This document shows, piece by piece, positions 46,110 to 54,386 of a stretch of 64,000 bases of DNA (within the stretch, counting starts at the first letter, position 1; every line of letters starts with the position of its first letter). Source of the DNA: Pseudomonas brassicacearum (GTDB lineage: Bacteria > Pseudomonadota > Gammaproteobacteria > Pseudomonadales > Pseudomonadaceae); contig NZ_MOBK01000001.1 in the NCBI RefSeq assembly GCF_003732265.1, positions 124,001-188,000 on the forward strand, read 5' to 3'. The notes beneath the pieces were generated by a model that worked only from the letters and a program-made list of their open reading frames with translations, did not search any database and was not told the DNA's origin. The position numbers and the translations under genes are program-made.

Positions 46110-46619
46110 TTATCCTCGTGTAAGCCTTTTTATCAACATCGAATACTCAGGAAACCGCTCACTGAGCTTTTCTCGATCACCCAATTCCATATCCGCATAA
46201 TCAAACCCTGGCGACACCGCTTCACTGATCAAGCCGAATCCACCTGATCCCTCTACAAGCCGCGAAGCTTTCCAAACGCCGCCAGGTACATTCAGCTGCA
46301 AACATTCTCCCGCGATGACATCGCTGCCCATCATGACGGTCTTCAATGTGCCGTCCGGAAAAATCAGCGAGTACTCGATGGCATCGCCCAAATGAAAGTA
46401 ATGAACAATATCGGACTGGTTGAGATGAAAATGGCCAACGGGGGAATCTTGCGTTAACAGATAATAAATCGACGTCATCCGGTAACGCTGTCCACCAGTC
46501 GTTGTGACCATGCTTTGATCATCCGACTGATACGTTCTGCGGTAGTAGCCGCCTTCCAGATGCGGCTCCAGATCGAGCGCTGCGACCAGATCGTCGATAC
46601 CGGGTGTCTTTAAATACAT
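46110..46619 (-). CDS. DUF985 cupin-fold protein
   Basis: 169 residues from ATG 46619, AGGGG upstream. LEPHLEGGYYRRTYQS near residue 17 and SIYYLLTQDSPVGHFHLNQSDIVHY (about 50-75, broken here as YYLLTQD and GHFHLNQSDIVH) are the conserved heart of DUF985, a cupin-superfamily group. VSPGFDYADMELGDREKL closes the fold. Function is unknown in bacteria. Single gene. Confidence 0.88.
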   Translation of the reverse strand: MYLKTPGIDDLVAALDLEPHLEGGYYRRTYQSDDQSMVTTTGGQRYRMTSIYYLLTQDSPVGHFHLNQSDIVHYFHLGDAIEYSLIFPDGTLKTVMMGSDVIAGECLQLNVPGGVWKASRLVEGSGGFGLISEAVSPGFDYADMELGDREKLSERFPEYSMLIKRLTRG

Positions 46620-46711
46620 TGTGAAAACCCCTGCTGAGCGTTATTGATGTAGATATCGACACGTTTGTAGACGTTAGCAACATAACTCGACTAAATAGTG
46701 CTTTAGATGAG

Positions 46712-47635
46712 TTAGCCCTGTCGGCCGCCTACAGGCGCATGGTGTGCCATCAGTTCGACCACCCACTCTATGAACACTCGCAGCTTGATGCTGATATGCC
46801 GGTTCGGCGGATAGGCCACGTAGAGTGGCATCGGATCGAGCCTCCAGTCTTTGAACAGTTGCACCAGTTCACCGCGTTCCTCGTGGATTCTGGACATGTA
46901 TTTGGGCAGCCAAAGTACGCCCAACCCGGCAAGTCCGGCGGCGATATAAGCATTGCCATCGTCGACGGCCAATACGTAACGGCCTTTGATTTGAACGTGC
47001 TCACTTTGGTTATGCATGGCATAAGGCACGGGTTTGCCGGTGCGTGCCCACAAGAAACCGACGATACGATGATCCGAGTCTTCCAGTTCCTGCGGATGCG
47101 CGGGTGTGCTGTTGCGCTTCAGATAATCGGGTGATGCAAATACGCCAAGTTGCAGGTCCCCTACCCTCCGCGCTATCAGCGACTGGTCCGTCAACTCGCC
47201 GCCGCGCACTACGCAATCGACGTTTTCATCAATTATATCGACGAGGCGATCACTGACGCCCATGTCGATCTGGATGTCGGGATATCGCGCGTAAAACGCC
47301 GGTAATGCCGGCACCAGGATCAGACTGGCCAGCGGGCTGGGGACATCCACTCGCAGCCGGCCCCTGGGCAGCGCGGATGCGTCGGACAGGCTGGTTTCAG
47401 CATCGTCCATGTCGGCCAGCAGCCGCAGCACCCGCTCGTAATAAACTGCGCCATCGGCCGTGACGTTGACTTTGCGCGTCGTACGGTTGAGCAATTTAAC
47501 GCGTAACCGGGCCTCCAACTGCTGCACCAGTTGCGTCACGGTGGTCTTGCTCATGTGCAGCGTTTCGGCGGCCTTGGTGAAGCTGCCCACCTCCACGACT
47601 CGAGCAAATGCCTGCATCGCATCAAAACGGTCCAT
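46712..47635 (-). CDS. LysR-family transcriptional regulator
   Basis: 307 residues from ATG 47635 (MDRFDAMQAFARVVEVGSF); longer in-frame starts are not needed by the family. N-terminal HTH with AAETLHMSKTTVTQLVQQLE, then a substrate-binding domain with RLRVDVPSPLASLILVPALP. Members of this CrgA-like branch often control the gene next to them; here the divergent RidA-like gene starts 142 bases away. Confidence 0.9.
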   Translation of the reverse strand: MDRFDAMQAFARVVEVGSFTKAAETLHMSKTTVTQLVQQLEARLRVKLLNRTTRKVNVTADGAVYYERVLRLLADMDDAETSLSDASALPRGRLRVDVPSPLASLILVPALPAFYARYPDIQIDMGVSDRLVDIIDENVDCVVRGGELTDQSLIARRVGDLQLGVFASPDYLKRNSTPAHPQELEDSDHRIVGFLWARTGKPVPYAMHNQSEHVQIKGRYVLAVDDGNAYIAAGLAGLGVLWLPKYMSRIHEERGELVQLFKDWRLDPMPLYVAYPPNRHISIKLRVFIEWVVELMAHHAPVGGRQG

Positions 47636-47776
47636 TGTTGCCCCGGCTATCGATCGGATTGTTTGAGTTTTACAAACAGTGATGCCTAAGGTTGCTCGTT
47701 TATCGGCCTTGCACAAGTACTTACAGTCTCTCCAACGTTAGATCCGGGCCGGTTTGGGCTCTTCGAGGAGTAATGT

Positions 47777-48181
47777 ATGACACCGCGTGATGTCGTTTTT
47801 CCACCAGGACGCCAGGCGCTGTATGAGCGCAATCGCTATTCGCCGGCCATTCGTTCCAATGGCTTTTTATTCGTTTCCGGGCAAGTCGGCAGCACCGAGG
47901 AGGGTTCGCCCGAACCCATATTGGAAGACCAGGTCCGCCGCGCGTTCAACAATCTCAATGCCATTCTGATTGAAGCGGGTTGCACCTTCGACGACGTGAT
48001 TGACGTGACCATCTTCATGGTCGATCCCGAATCAACGTTCGAGAAGATCTGGACAGTAGTACCGGAATTCTGGGGTAACGCGCCGCACCCGACGTTAACC
48101 GCTGTCGGCGTGACGTGGCTCTATGGCTTCCAGTTCGAGATCAAGGTGATCGCCAGGCTCGCGGAATCTACAACCGGCTAA
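47777..48181 (+). CDS. RidA/YjgF-family protein (lacks the deaminase Arg)
   Basis: 134 residues from ATG 47777, GAGGAG upstream. The family core is clear: GFLFVSGQVGS, FNNLNAILIEAGCTFDDV and DVTIFMVDPE. In RidA enzymes the C-terminal stretch PARSxVxV holds an Arg needed for hydrolysis of enamine/imine intermediates; here it reads APHPTLTAVGV, so the Arg is absent. This points to one of the Rid subfamilies without classic deaminase activity. It is divergent from a LysR gene that probably regulates it. Confidence 0.85.
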   Translation: MTPRDVVFPPGRQALYERNRYSPAIRSNGFLFVSGQVGSTEEGSPEPILEDQVRRAFNNLNAILIEAGCTFDDVIDVTIFMVDPESTFEKIWTVVPEFWGNAPHPTLTAVGVTWLYGFQFEIKVIARLAESTTG

Positions 48182-48293
48182 TCCACACAGCGGTGCGCCC
48201 CATTCATCAACTTCCGAGACAAGCGCAAGCGCCCCGCTACACTTCCTTATCTGCGCCGCGCCTCCCAAGCGGCCGCTGTTATGGAGGTTCCCC

Positions 48294-48473
48294 ATGAGCG
48301 ACAGCACCGAACTTTCGACGTTCACCGGTTGGGCCGCAACGAAGGCTGGCGCGCCACTTGAACGCCATAGCTATGTTCCGGGCAGCGAGGAAGTGGGAGT
48401 CGCCGTGGAGTATTGCGGAGTCTGCCATTGCGACCAATCGATGATCGATAACGAATGGGACATCAGCCACTAA
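48294..48473 (+). pseudogene. N-terminal remnant of a zinc-type alcohol dehydrogenase
   Basis: 59 codons: TGWAATKAGAPLERHSYVPG, then VAVEYCGVCHCDQSMIDNEW, then DISH and stop. This equals the start of NADP-dependent zinc alcohol dehydrogenases of the YahK/Ahr type (YCGVCHSDL), cut before the catalytic His/Glu and the Rossmann domain. GGAGG lies six bases before the ATG, so the piece may still be translated. The next gene begins 20 bases on. A deletion is the simplest cause. Confidence 0.8.
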
Positions 48474-48493
48474 GCCTGAGAACGGAGTAATGG

Positions 48494-49102
48494 ATGCTTT
48501 ATTTTCAGCAAATGTTGGGCACTGCCGTGTTTGCCATTACCGGGGTGCTGGCGATCCAGAAGGCGGGGGTCGATGTGTTCGGCGCCGTGGTACTGGGCAT
48601 CATCACCGCTATTGGTGGCGGCACCGTTCGCGACCTGATACTCGATCAACCGATTTTCTGGATCGCGGACTTCAACTACATCTGGGTTGGCTTGATTGCA
48701 GCCACGCTGGCTTTTTTCCTCACCAAAAAGTTCCAGCAGCGTTATCGCCTTTTGCTGTACCTCGATGGTTTTGCGGCCGCGCTGTTCGGGTTGGTCGCTA
48801 CCGAGAAAGTGCTCGGATTACATCTGGCTGCGCCGTTTGCCGTGATGATGGGCGTACTGACCAGTATTGGCGGCGGCATCGTGCGCGATGTTCTGGCGAG
48901 CAGAACCTCGTTGTTGATGTCACGTGAGATCTATGCCACGCCGATCCTGCTGGGGTGCATCGTCTATGTCTTGTTGCGCGATGTATTCCCGACCATCCAG
49001 GTCGCCGGATGGATTGCCTTGCTCTTCACCTCGGGCCTGAGGTTTCTCGCGATTTACAAGGATCTGCAAATGCCGACGATTTTATCCACCCGGCAGGGGT
49101 AA
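48494..49102 (+). CDS. UPF0126/TRIC-type cation channel protein
   Basis: 202 residues from ATG 48494 (GGAG upstream). Two repeats of three helices each contain GIITAIGGGTVRDLILD (about 36) and GVLTSIGGGIVRDVLAS (about 118), the glycine-kinked repeats of bacterial TRIC channels; a seventh helix ends the protein. Expected to be a trimeric inner-membrane channel for K+ or Na+. Its promoter region now carries the dehydrogenase remnant. Confidence 0.92.
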   Translation: MLYFQQMLGTAVFAITGVLAIQKAGVDVFGAVVLGIITAIGGGTVRDLILDQPIFWIADFNYIWVGLIAATLAFFLTKKFQQRYRLLLYLDGFAAALFGLVATEKVLGLHLAAPFAVMMGVLTSIGGGIVRDVLASRTSLLMSREIYATPILLGCIVYVLLRDVFPTIQVAGWIALLFTSGLRFLAIYKDLQMPTILSTRQG

Positions 49103-49202
49103 CAATGAAGCTGATGTTCGGCGTTACTCGAAATGAACCGTCCAACGCTGATCGACCCGAACGGTGTTGCTGGTAAGTAAAAATCTACTAAGGAGCTTGG
49201 TT

Positions 49203-49484
49203 ATGAGAATCATCGCGACCCTTGGATGCACACTCTTGTTCTCCCTGGCTTTGCCATCGCTATCCTTCGCCGCTTCAAATTGCGATAACGCGGGCAGTGC
49301 AAGTGCTGCCAAAAACTGCATAAAAAACAACAATGATCAAAAAGGGAAAGGCAATTGCAATGGAAATGGCAACTGCGACAAAGCCAAGGATGCCAAAAAC
49401 AAATCTGATGATTATTCGGTCAGTTGCATGGAGATCAACAACATGACCCTGCGCCGTCAATGCCTTGATAAACGCAGGGATTGA
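49203..49484 (+). CDS. Small exported Asn/Lys/Cys-rich protein
   Basis: 93 residues from ATG 49203 with AAGGAG seven bases upstream. MRIIATLGCTLLFSLALPSL followed by SFA is the signal peptide. The mature chain has CDNAGSASAAKNCIKNNNDQ, GNCNGNGNCDKAK and later CMEIN...RRQCLDKRRD, giving six cysteines that could form disulphides in the periplasm. Low-complexity middle. Family not recognised. Confidence 0.65.
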   Translation: MRIIATLGCTLLFSLALPSLSFAASNCDNAGSASAAKNCIKNNNDQKGKGNCNGNGNCDKAKDAKNKSDDYSVSCMEINNMTLRRQCLDKRRD

Positions 49485-49786
49485 TTGACGGACGCAAGTG
49501 GGAAGCGAGAGCTCTTCGCGCGTTTGAAGTCGAGCACTCGCCTCTCTCACCGATACGACCCAACAGCCAGAATTCAGTAGCGCGAGAAAAAACCAACGCT
49601 TGCATAAAACGACCTAGAACACAGCGGCAATTAAGCAGATTCTCTCGCTCGCTCTCCCGCAGGCCAGGCCTGCGCAGGCTGACAATTTAGTGACCGGTCC
49701 AATTCTGGTAATCAGGACCGCCCGCACTCCTAAAATCCGTGACTACACTGACCCAAGTACATCGCTTGTGCCATGAGGGGGAGACC
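49485..49786. other. 302-base gap with no gene
   Basis: No credible gene. One short palindrome CGCAGGCC-A-GGCCTGCG lies at 49658-49674. The ribosome site of the next gene (GAGGGGGAG) is at the far end. Confidence 0.5.
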
Positions 49787-50158
49787 ATGCTGGATTACTT
49801 CGCGCTAGGCCTGTTGTTCTTTGTCGGCCTGGTCCTGTTCTACGGAATCATCGCGCTACACGACATTCCTTACGAAATCGCCGTACACCGCAATCACCCG
49901 CATCAGGACGCGATCCATGCCACCGGCTGGGTCAGTTTGTTCACCCTGCATGCGCTTTGGCCGTTTCTGTGGATCTGGGCGATGGCGTACCGGGAAGATC
50001 GGGGATGGGGATTTGGTGATGGCAAGTCACCACAAGTTCATGTCGCTCATCTGGAACAACAGGTGGCCGATCTGCAAAGTCGCATAGAGCGACTGGAGAC
50101 GGCTACAGGCACTGCGCGGGGCAATCCGGCGTCGGACAATCGCGGTGAGGGAATCTAA
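49787..50158 (+). CDS. DUF3302 (YiaW-like) inner membrane protein
   Basis: 123 residues from ATG 49787 (GGGGGAG upstream). Two helices, YFALGLLFFVGLVLFYGI and a second around LFTLHALWPFLWIWAMAY, flank IALHDIPYEIAVHRNHPHQDA, the DUF3302 signature. The C-terminus is a coiled coil (LEQQVADLQSRIERLE). In E. coli, YiaW is paired with YiaV, an HlyD protein, as here. Role unknown. Confidence 0.85.
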   Translation: MLDYFALGLLFFVGLVLFYGIIALHDIPYEIAVHRNHPHQDAIHATGWVSLFTLHALWPFLWIWAMAYREDRGWGFGDGKSPQVHVAHLEQQVADLQSRIERLETATGTARGNPASDNRGEGI

Positions 50159-50161
50159 GCC

Positions 50162-51121
50162 ATGGATCTTCTGCTTGTTTTGACTTATGCCGCCATTTGC
50201 ACCGCCATCTTCAAGATTTTCCGCATACCGTTGAACAAATGGACGGTACCGACCGCAGTCCTCGGCGGGATCCTGATCGTGGGGGCGATGATCTTCACGA
50301 TGAACTACAACCATCCGTACTCCGAGGTGGCGCGCACTTACTTCGTTTCCGTGCCGGTCGTTCCGGTCGTCAGTGGCCAGGTCATTGACGTGCCGGTCAA
50401 GGTTAACGAGCCTTTGGAAAAAGGCGATGTACTGTTTCGGATCGACCCGGCCCCGTTCGAGTACAAGATCCAGTCCATCAAGGCACAGTTAGTCTCGGCA
50501 AAAGCTGATCGTGCCCGAATCACCGAGTTGATCAAACGCAACTTTGGCACCCAGCGTGAACTGGACGTCGTCGTCGCTCGCTCCGACGATCTTCAGGCAC
50601 AACTGGACAATGCTCAGTATGAATTGGACAACACCACTGTTCGCGCCCCGAGCAAAGGCTTCGTCACCCATGTTTCCTTGCGTCCGGGCATGATGGCCAC
50701 CAAGTTGCCCTTGCGGCCTTCCATGGTGTTTATCCCGCAAGAGGGACATTACTTAGCCGCTTGGATGCGTCAAAACAGCCTGTTGCGACTGGCGGTCGGC
50801 GATGAGGCGGAAGTGGCCTTCGATGGCATTCCCGGGAAGGTGTTCGAGGGCCGGGTCAAGACCGTCGTTACCGTTATCGCAGAGGGACAAGTTCAGCCCT
50901 CCGGAACATTGATTGGCTTCACGGGTTCACCGCCGGCAGGCCGGGTACCGGTCATTATCGAGATCACCGATCCGGACTACGCCCAATATGTTAACCAGAT
51001 GCCTGGCGGCGCGTATGGGCAGGCGGCGCTCTATAGCCAGCACTTTGAGCATATCGCCATGATGCGCAAGATTCTGCTGCGCATGGCTGCTTGGATGAAC
51101 TACATCTTTCCATTCCATTAA
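50162..51121 (+). CDS. HlyD-family membrane fusion protein (YiaV-like)
   Basis: 319 residues, starting three bases after the DUF3302 stop. Two N-terminal helices, then PVVPVVSGQVIDVPVKVNEP (lipoyl half), VLFRIDPAPFEYK, a coiled hairpin (LVSAKADRARITELIKRN) and ELDNTTVRAPSKGFVTHVSL. That is the MFP layout. No transporter or outer-membrane channel gene follows, so it either serves an unlinked pump or has a separate envelope role with its DUF3302 partner. Confidence 0.9.
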   Translation: MDLLLVLTYAAICTAIFKIFRIPLNKWTVPTAVLGGILIVGAMIFTMNYNHPYSEVARTYFVSVPVVPVVSGQVIDVPVKVNEPLEKGDVLFRIDPAPFEYKIQSIKAQLVSAKADRARITELIKRNFGTQRELDVVVARSDDLQAQLDNAQYELDNTTVRAPSKGFVTHVSLRPGMMATKLPLRPSMVFIPQEGHYLAAWMRQNSLLRLAVGDEAEVAFDGIPGKVFEGRVKTVVTVIAEGQVQPSGTLIGFTGSPPAGRVPVIIEITDPDYAQYVNQMPGGAYGQAALYSQHFEHIAMMRKILLRMAAWMNYIFPFH

Positions 51122-51128
51122 TAAATAA

Positions 51129-51157
51129 CAGGCGTCCCCTTTTACCGGGGGCGCCTG
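51129..51157 (+). terminator. Hairpin after YiaV-like gene
   Basis: CAGGCGTCCCC pairs with GGGGGCGCCTG (11 bp, one G-T pair) around seven bases including a T-run, eight bases after the stop. No T-run follows, so this is a likely but not perfect terminator. Confidence 0.65.
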
Positions 51158-51278
51158 CCCTCCTCTGTGTGTTCTCGATCAACTGCATTTTCTGTCACTG
51201 CACGCCGCCGTTCAGGCGCCGCGTGGGCGATGGAATAGGGATTTAACGCGGCATGAAAAGTTTGGGTTGGAGCACTTC

Positions 51279-52967
51279 ATGAACCAACAACGTAGCGGCA
51301 AGGACGATTCCCTGTTACCAGAGTGGCTTGGCAACTATCAACAAGGCTGGTTGAAAGGCGATGCCATCGCGGGATTGACCGCCGCAGCCGTGGTCATTCC
51401 CAAGGCACTGGCCTACGCCACCATTGCCGGCCTGCCGGTCCAGATCGGCCTCTATACCGTGTTGGTGCCGATGGCGATCTATGCCGTGCTCGGCAGTTCA
51501 CGCCCGCTCAGCGTCAGTACCACCACAACCCTTGCCATCCTGGTCGCCTCCGCACTGGGCCAGGTCAGTCCGTCCGGTGATGCGGCAACCCTGATTGTTG
51601 CCTCCGCCACGCTGGCCTTGATGGTCGGTGCCATCTTGGTCCTGGCCGGGATAATGCGCCTCGGCTTCGTTGCCAACTTCATTTCAGACCCGGTGCTGGT
51701 GGGTTTCAAGGCCGGCATCGGGATTGTCATCGTGCTCGATCAACTGCCCAAATTACTCGGCATCCATATCGAAAAAGGTGGTTTTTTTCACAACGTCATC
51801 GCCACTGTTGAAGGGTTGGGTCATGCCTCATTGCCGACCGTGGCCGTCGGTGTGTTCATGGTGCTGATTCTGATCGGCATGAAGCACTTCACCCCGCGAT
51901 TGCCCGCACCGCTGATTGCGGTGGCGCTCGGCATTCTCGGCATGAGTGTGCTGAATCTGGAGCAACTGGGTGTGTCGGCCGTGGGCGTCGTTCCAATCGG
52001 GTTGCCCGAATTGACGCTGCCCGACTGGTCGATCGCGTCGCAACTTTGGCCATCGGCCCTGGGTATTGCGCTGATGAGCTTTACCGAAACCATCGCGGCG
52101 GGACGAGCATTTGCCCGCAGTGATGAACCCGCGCTGCAGCCCAACCGTGAGTTGGTGGCGACAGGGTTAGCCAACATCGGCGGTGCATTGCTGGGGGCCA
52201 TGGCCGCCGGCGGTGGGACCACCCAAACCGCCGTCAACCGCTTGGCCGGTGCGCAATCACAACTGGCGGGGTTGATCACGGCCGGACTGGCGCTGGGGAC
52301 TTGCCTTCTGCTCGCACCGTTCATTGGCCTGATGCCCAATGCCACGCTCGCCGCCGTGGTGATCGTGTATTCGATTGGGCTGATCCAGCCTTCGGAATTT
52401 CGCGAGATTCTTTCGGTACGCCGCACAGAATTTATCTGGGCGCTGGTGGCACTGGTCGGGGTCATGCTGCTCGGCACGCTGCAGGGTATCGTCGTGGCAA
52501 TCATTGTTTCGTTGCTGGCGCTGGCCTACCAGGTCTCGGACCCGCCCGTGCACAAATTGGGGCGCAAACCGGGCACCAATGTGTATCGCCCGCCCTGCGC
52601 CGAGACTGAGGACGAACACTTCGAGGGGTTGCTGATGCTGCGGCCTGAAGGTCGCATTTTCTTTGCCAACGCCGAACGACTCGGTTCGAAAATTCGCTCG
52701 TTGATCGTGGCGGCAGCGCCCAGCGTTGTGATTCTCGATCTGCGCAGTGTTTTCGACCTGGAGTACACCGCTTTGAAAATGCTCACGGCGGCCGAACAGC
52801 GTTTGCGAGAAAGAGGCATTTCGTTGTGGCTGGTGGGCATGAGTCCCAGTGTTTACGCGATGGTTATTCATGCTCCGTTGGGCGTCGCATTGGGTGATAC
52901 GCGGATGCTGCCCAATCTGGAGCAGGCCGTTGCGGATTATCAGCACCCACAAAGAGATCAACCGTGA
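51279..52967 (+). CDS. SulP-family anion transporter with STAS domain
   Basis: 562 residues from ATG 51279, GGAG upstream. The SulP membrane domain begins GDAIAGLTAAAVVIPKALAYATIAGLPVQIGLY (shortened: AAAVVIPKALAYATIAG) and continues with GFKAGIGIVIVLDQLPKL and SFTETIAAGRAF. The C-terminal STAS domain (about 440-555) has PSVVILDLRSVFDLEYTAL. Families transport sulfate, bicarbonate or dicarboxylates by proton or sodium symport; substrate not known here. Confidence 0.92.
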   Translation: MNQQRSGKDDSLLPEWLGNYQQGWLKGDAIAGLTAAAVVIPKALAYATIAGLPVQIGLYTVLVPMAIYAVLGSSRPLSVSTTTTLAILVASALGQVSPSGDAATLIVASATLALMVGAILVLAGIMRLGFVANFISDPVLVGFKAGIGIVIVLDQLPKLLGIHIEKGGFFHNVIATVEGLGHASLPTVAVGVFMVLILIGMKHFTPRLPAPLIAVALGILGMSVLNLEQLGVSAVGVVPIGLPELTLPDWSIASQLWPSALGIALMSFTETIAAGRAFARSDEPALQPNRELVATGLANIGGALLGAMAAGGGTTQTAVNRLAGAQSQLAGLITAGLALGTCLLLAPFIGLMPNATLAAVVIVYSIGLIQPSEFREILSVRRTEFIWALVALVGVMLLGTLQGIVVAIIVSLLALAYQVSDPPVHKLGRKPGTNVYRPPCAETEDEHFEGLLMLRPEGRIFFANAERLGSKIRSLIVAAAPSVVILDLRSVFDLEYTALKMLTAAEQRLRERGISLWLVGMSPSVYAMVIHAPLGVALGDTRMLPNLEQAVADYQHPQRDQP

Positions 52968-53107
52968 TTTCGCGAGCGGCCCGGAAGGCGAATGACCTGC
53001 GTCATCTTGACCTTGCTAATTTGAACTACCCTCTATTCGCAAGCCGCACCGGGAATTCGCAACCGGCACACACCCTATTCAAGACCACCAGAGGTTGAAG
53101 CATCGCG

Positions 53108-53926
53108 ATGAAAAAAACCAATCGTGAAATAGCCGATTCTGCGGAGAGAAAAGCCGACACGCTTAGCCGCAAAGACTACGAAAAACAGCTCAAGACCCTG
53201 CACGTCGAAATGGTCAAGTTGCAGCAGTGGGTGGTCGCCACCGGGGCCAAGGTCGTGATTGTTTTCGAAGGCCGCGACGGTGCCGGCAAGGGCGGCACGA
53301 TCAAGGCGTTGACCGAGCGCGTCAGTCCGCGGATTTTTCGTGTGGTGGCCTTGCCGGCACCGTCCGAACGAGAAAAAAGCCAGATGTACCTGCAACGCTA
53401 CATGCCGCACTTTCCGGCGGCCGGCGAGGTCGTGATCTTCGATCGCAGCTGGTACAACCGCGCGGGCGTCGAGCGGGTCATGGGGTTCTGCGACGAGAAG
53501 CAGGTCACCGACTTTTTAACGCTGGCACCGTCGTTCGAACGTCTCATGGTCAATTCCGGCGTGCTGCTGTTCAAGTACTGGCTGGAAGTCAGCCCTGAAG
53601 AACAGACCCGGCGGCTCAAGGAGCGCATCACCGACGGGCGCAAGATTTGGAAACTGTCACCGATGGACATCAAGTCCTACAACCGTTGGGACGACTACAC
53701 ACGAGCCCGTGACGATATGTTCGAAGCCACCGACACCGACTGGGCACCCTGGAACGTCGCCCGCTCCGAGGACAAGAAATCCGTACGGCTCAACGTACTG
53801 ACTCACTTGCTGGGGAATATCCCCTATAAGAAGGTCAAGCAAGAAAAAGTCAGCCTGCCAAAACGCAAAATCGGCAGCTACAAGGCGGCCAATTACCCGT
53901 TCAAATACATCGCTGAACCCTACTGA
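53108..53926 (+). CDS. ppk2: Polyphosphate kinase 2
   Basis: 272 residues from ATG 53108. Walker A region VIVFEGRDGAGKGGTIKAL (about 50-68), VVALPAPSEREKSQMYLQRY, Walker B FDRSWYNRAGVERVMGFC (about 113) and a C-terminal TDWAPWNVARSEDKKSVRLN with the basic lid. These are the PPK2 class I/III motifs. It uses polyphosphate to phosphorylate nucleoside diphosphates (or the reverse), cytosolic. The convergent channel gene ends 23 bases away. Confidence 0.93.
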   Translation: MKKTNREIADSAERKADTLSRKDYEKQLKTLHVEMVKLQQWVVATGAKVVIVFEGRDGAGKGGTIKALTERVSPRIFRVVALPAPSEREKSQMYLQRYMPHFPAAGEVVIFDRSWYNRAGVERVMGFCDEKQVTDFLTLAPSFERLMVNSGVLLFKYWLEVSPEEQTRRLKERITDGRKIWKLSPMDIKSYNRWDDYTRARDDMFEATDTDWAPWNVARSEDKKSVRLNVLTHLLGNIPYKKVKQEKVSLPKRKIGSYKAANYPFKYIAEPY

Positions 53927-53949
53927 GGGCCCAGCGCGATGCGACGGCC

Positions 53950-54291
53950 TTATTCCTCGGATTTGGCCGCTCGCGCGGTCTCTTCGATGGCGCGGATACT
54001 GACGGCGGCAAAGATGGCCGTCATCAGAACGCCATTAAAACCCAGCAACACTGCAAGGACACGCGAGATGGGCGTTTTGGGTACCAGGTCGCCGTAGCCG
54101 ATGGTCAACCCGGTCACGAACCCGAAGTAGATACCGTCAAACGGCCCCCACCCTTCCAGGTAGGCGATGATCAGACCGAACAGCACGATCGTAAACAACA
54201 GGATTGAGAAAATCGGCCAAACAACACGAATGTAGAACCACACTGTTTTGTAAAACTCGCGACGGACGTGCTTTGCATGAGATTGCGTCAT
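53950..54291 (-). CDS. Two-helix potassium channel-type protein
   Basis: 113 residues from ATG 54291 (MTQSHAKHVRREFYKTV). Two helices, WPIFSILLFTIVLFGLIIAYL and LAVLLGFNGVLMTAIFAAVS, flank a pore with TGLTIGYGDLVPKTP, where the selectivity filter is TIGYGD. It is a minimal KcsA-like pore without a regulatory RCK domain. Inner membrane; expected to be tetrameric. The PotE-like gene starts 95 bases away in the other direction. Confidence 0.88.
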   Translation of the reverse strand: MTQSHAKHVRREFYKTVWFYIRVVWPIFSILLFTIVLFGLIIAYLEGWGPFDGIYFGFVTGLTIGYGDLVPKTPISRVLAVLLGFNGVLMTAIFAAVSIRAIEETARAAKSEE

Positions 54292-54386
54292 GACATGGGC
54301 TTCCTGAAGTTGAGCTTGGCGACATCTGAGTGCGTGGTGCAGTAACACCTGACAGCTTGGCACAAGTGCGGAAAAAGGAGTTTTTG

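Noticed and set aside
45993-46247. Possible third small subunit gene after cioB
   Set aside because: The open stretch MEKFYSDTSFNIIY... has no transmembrane helix as CydX-like subunits do, no good ribosome site, and its end overlaps the convergent DUF985 gene.
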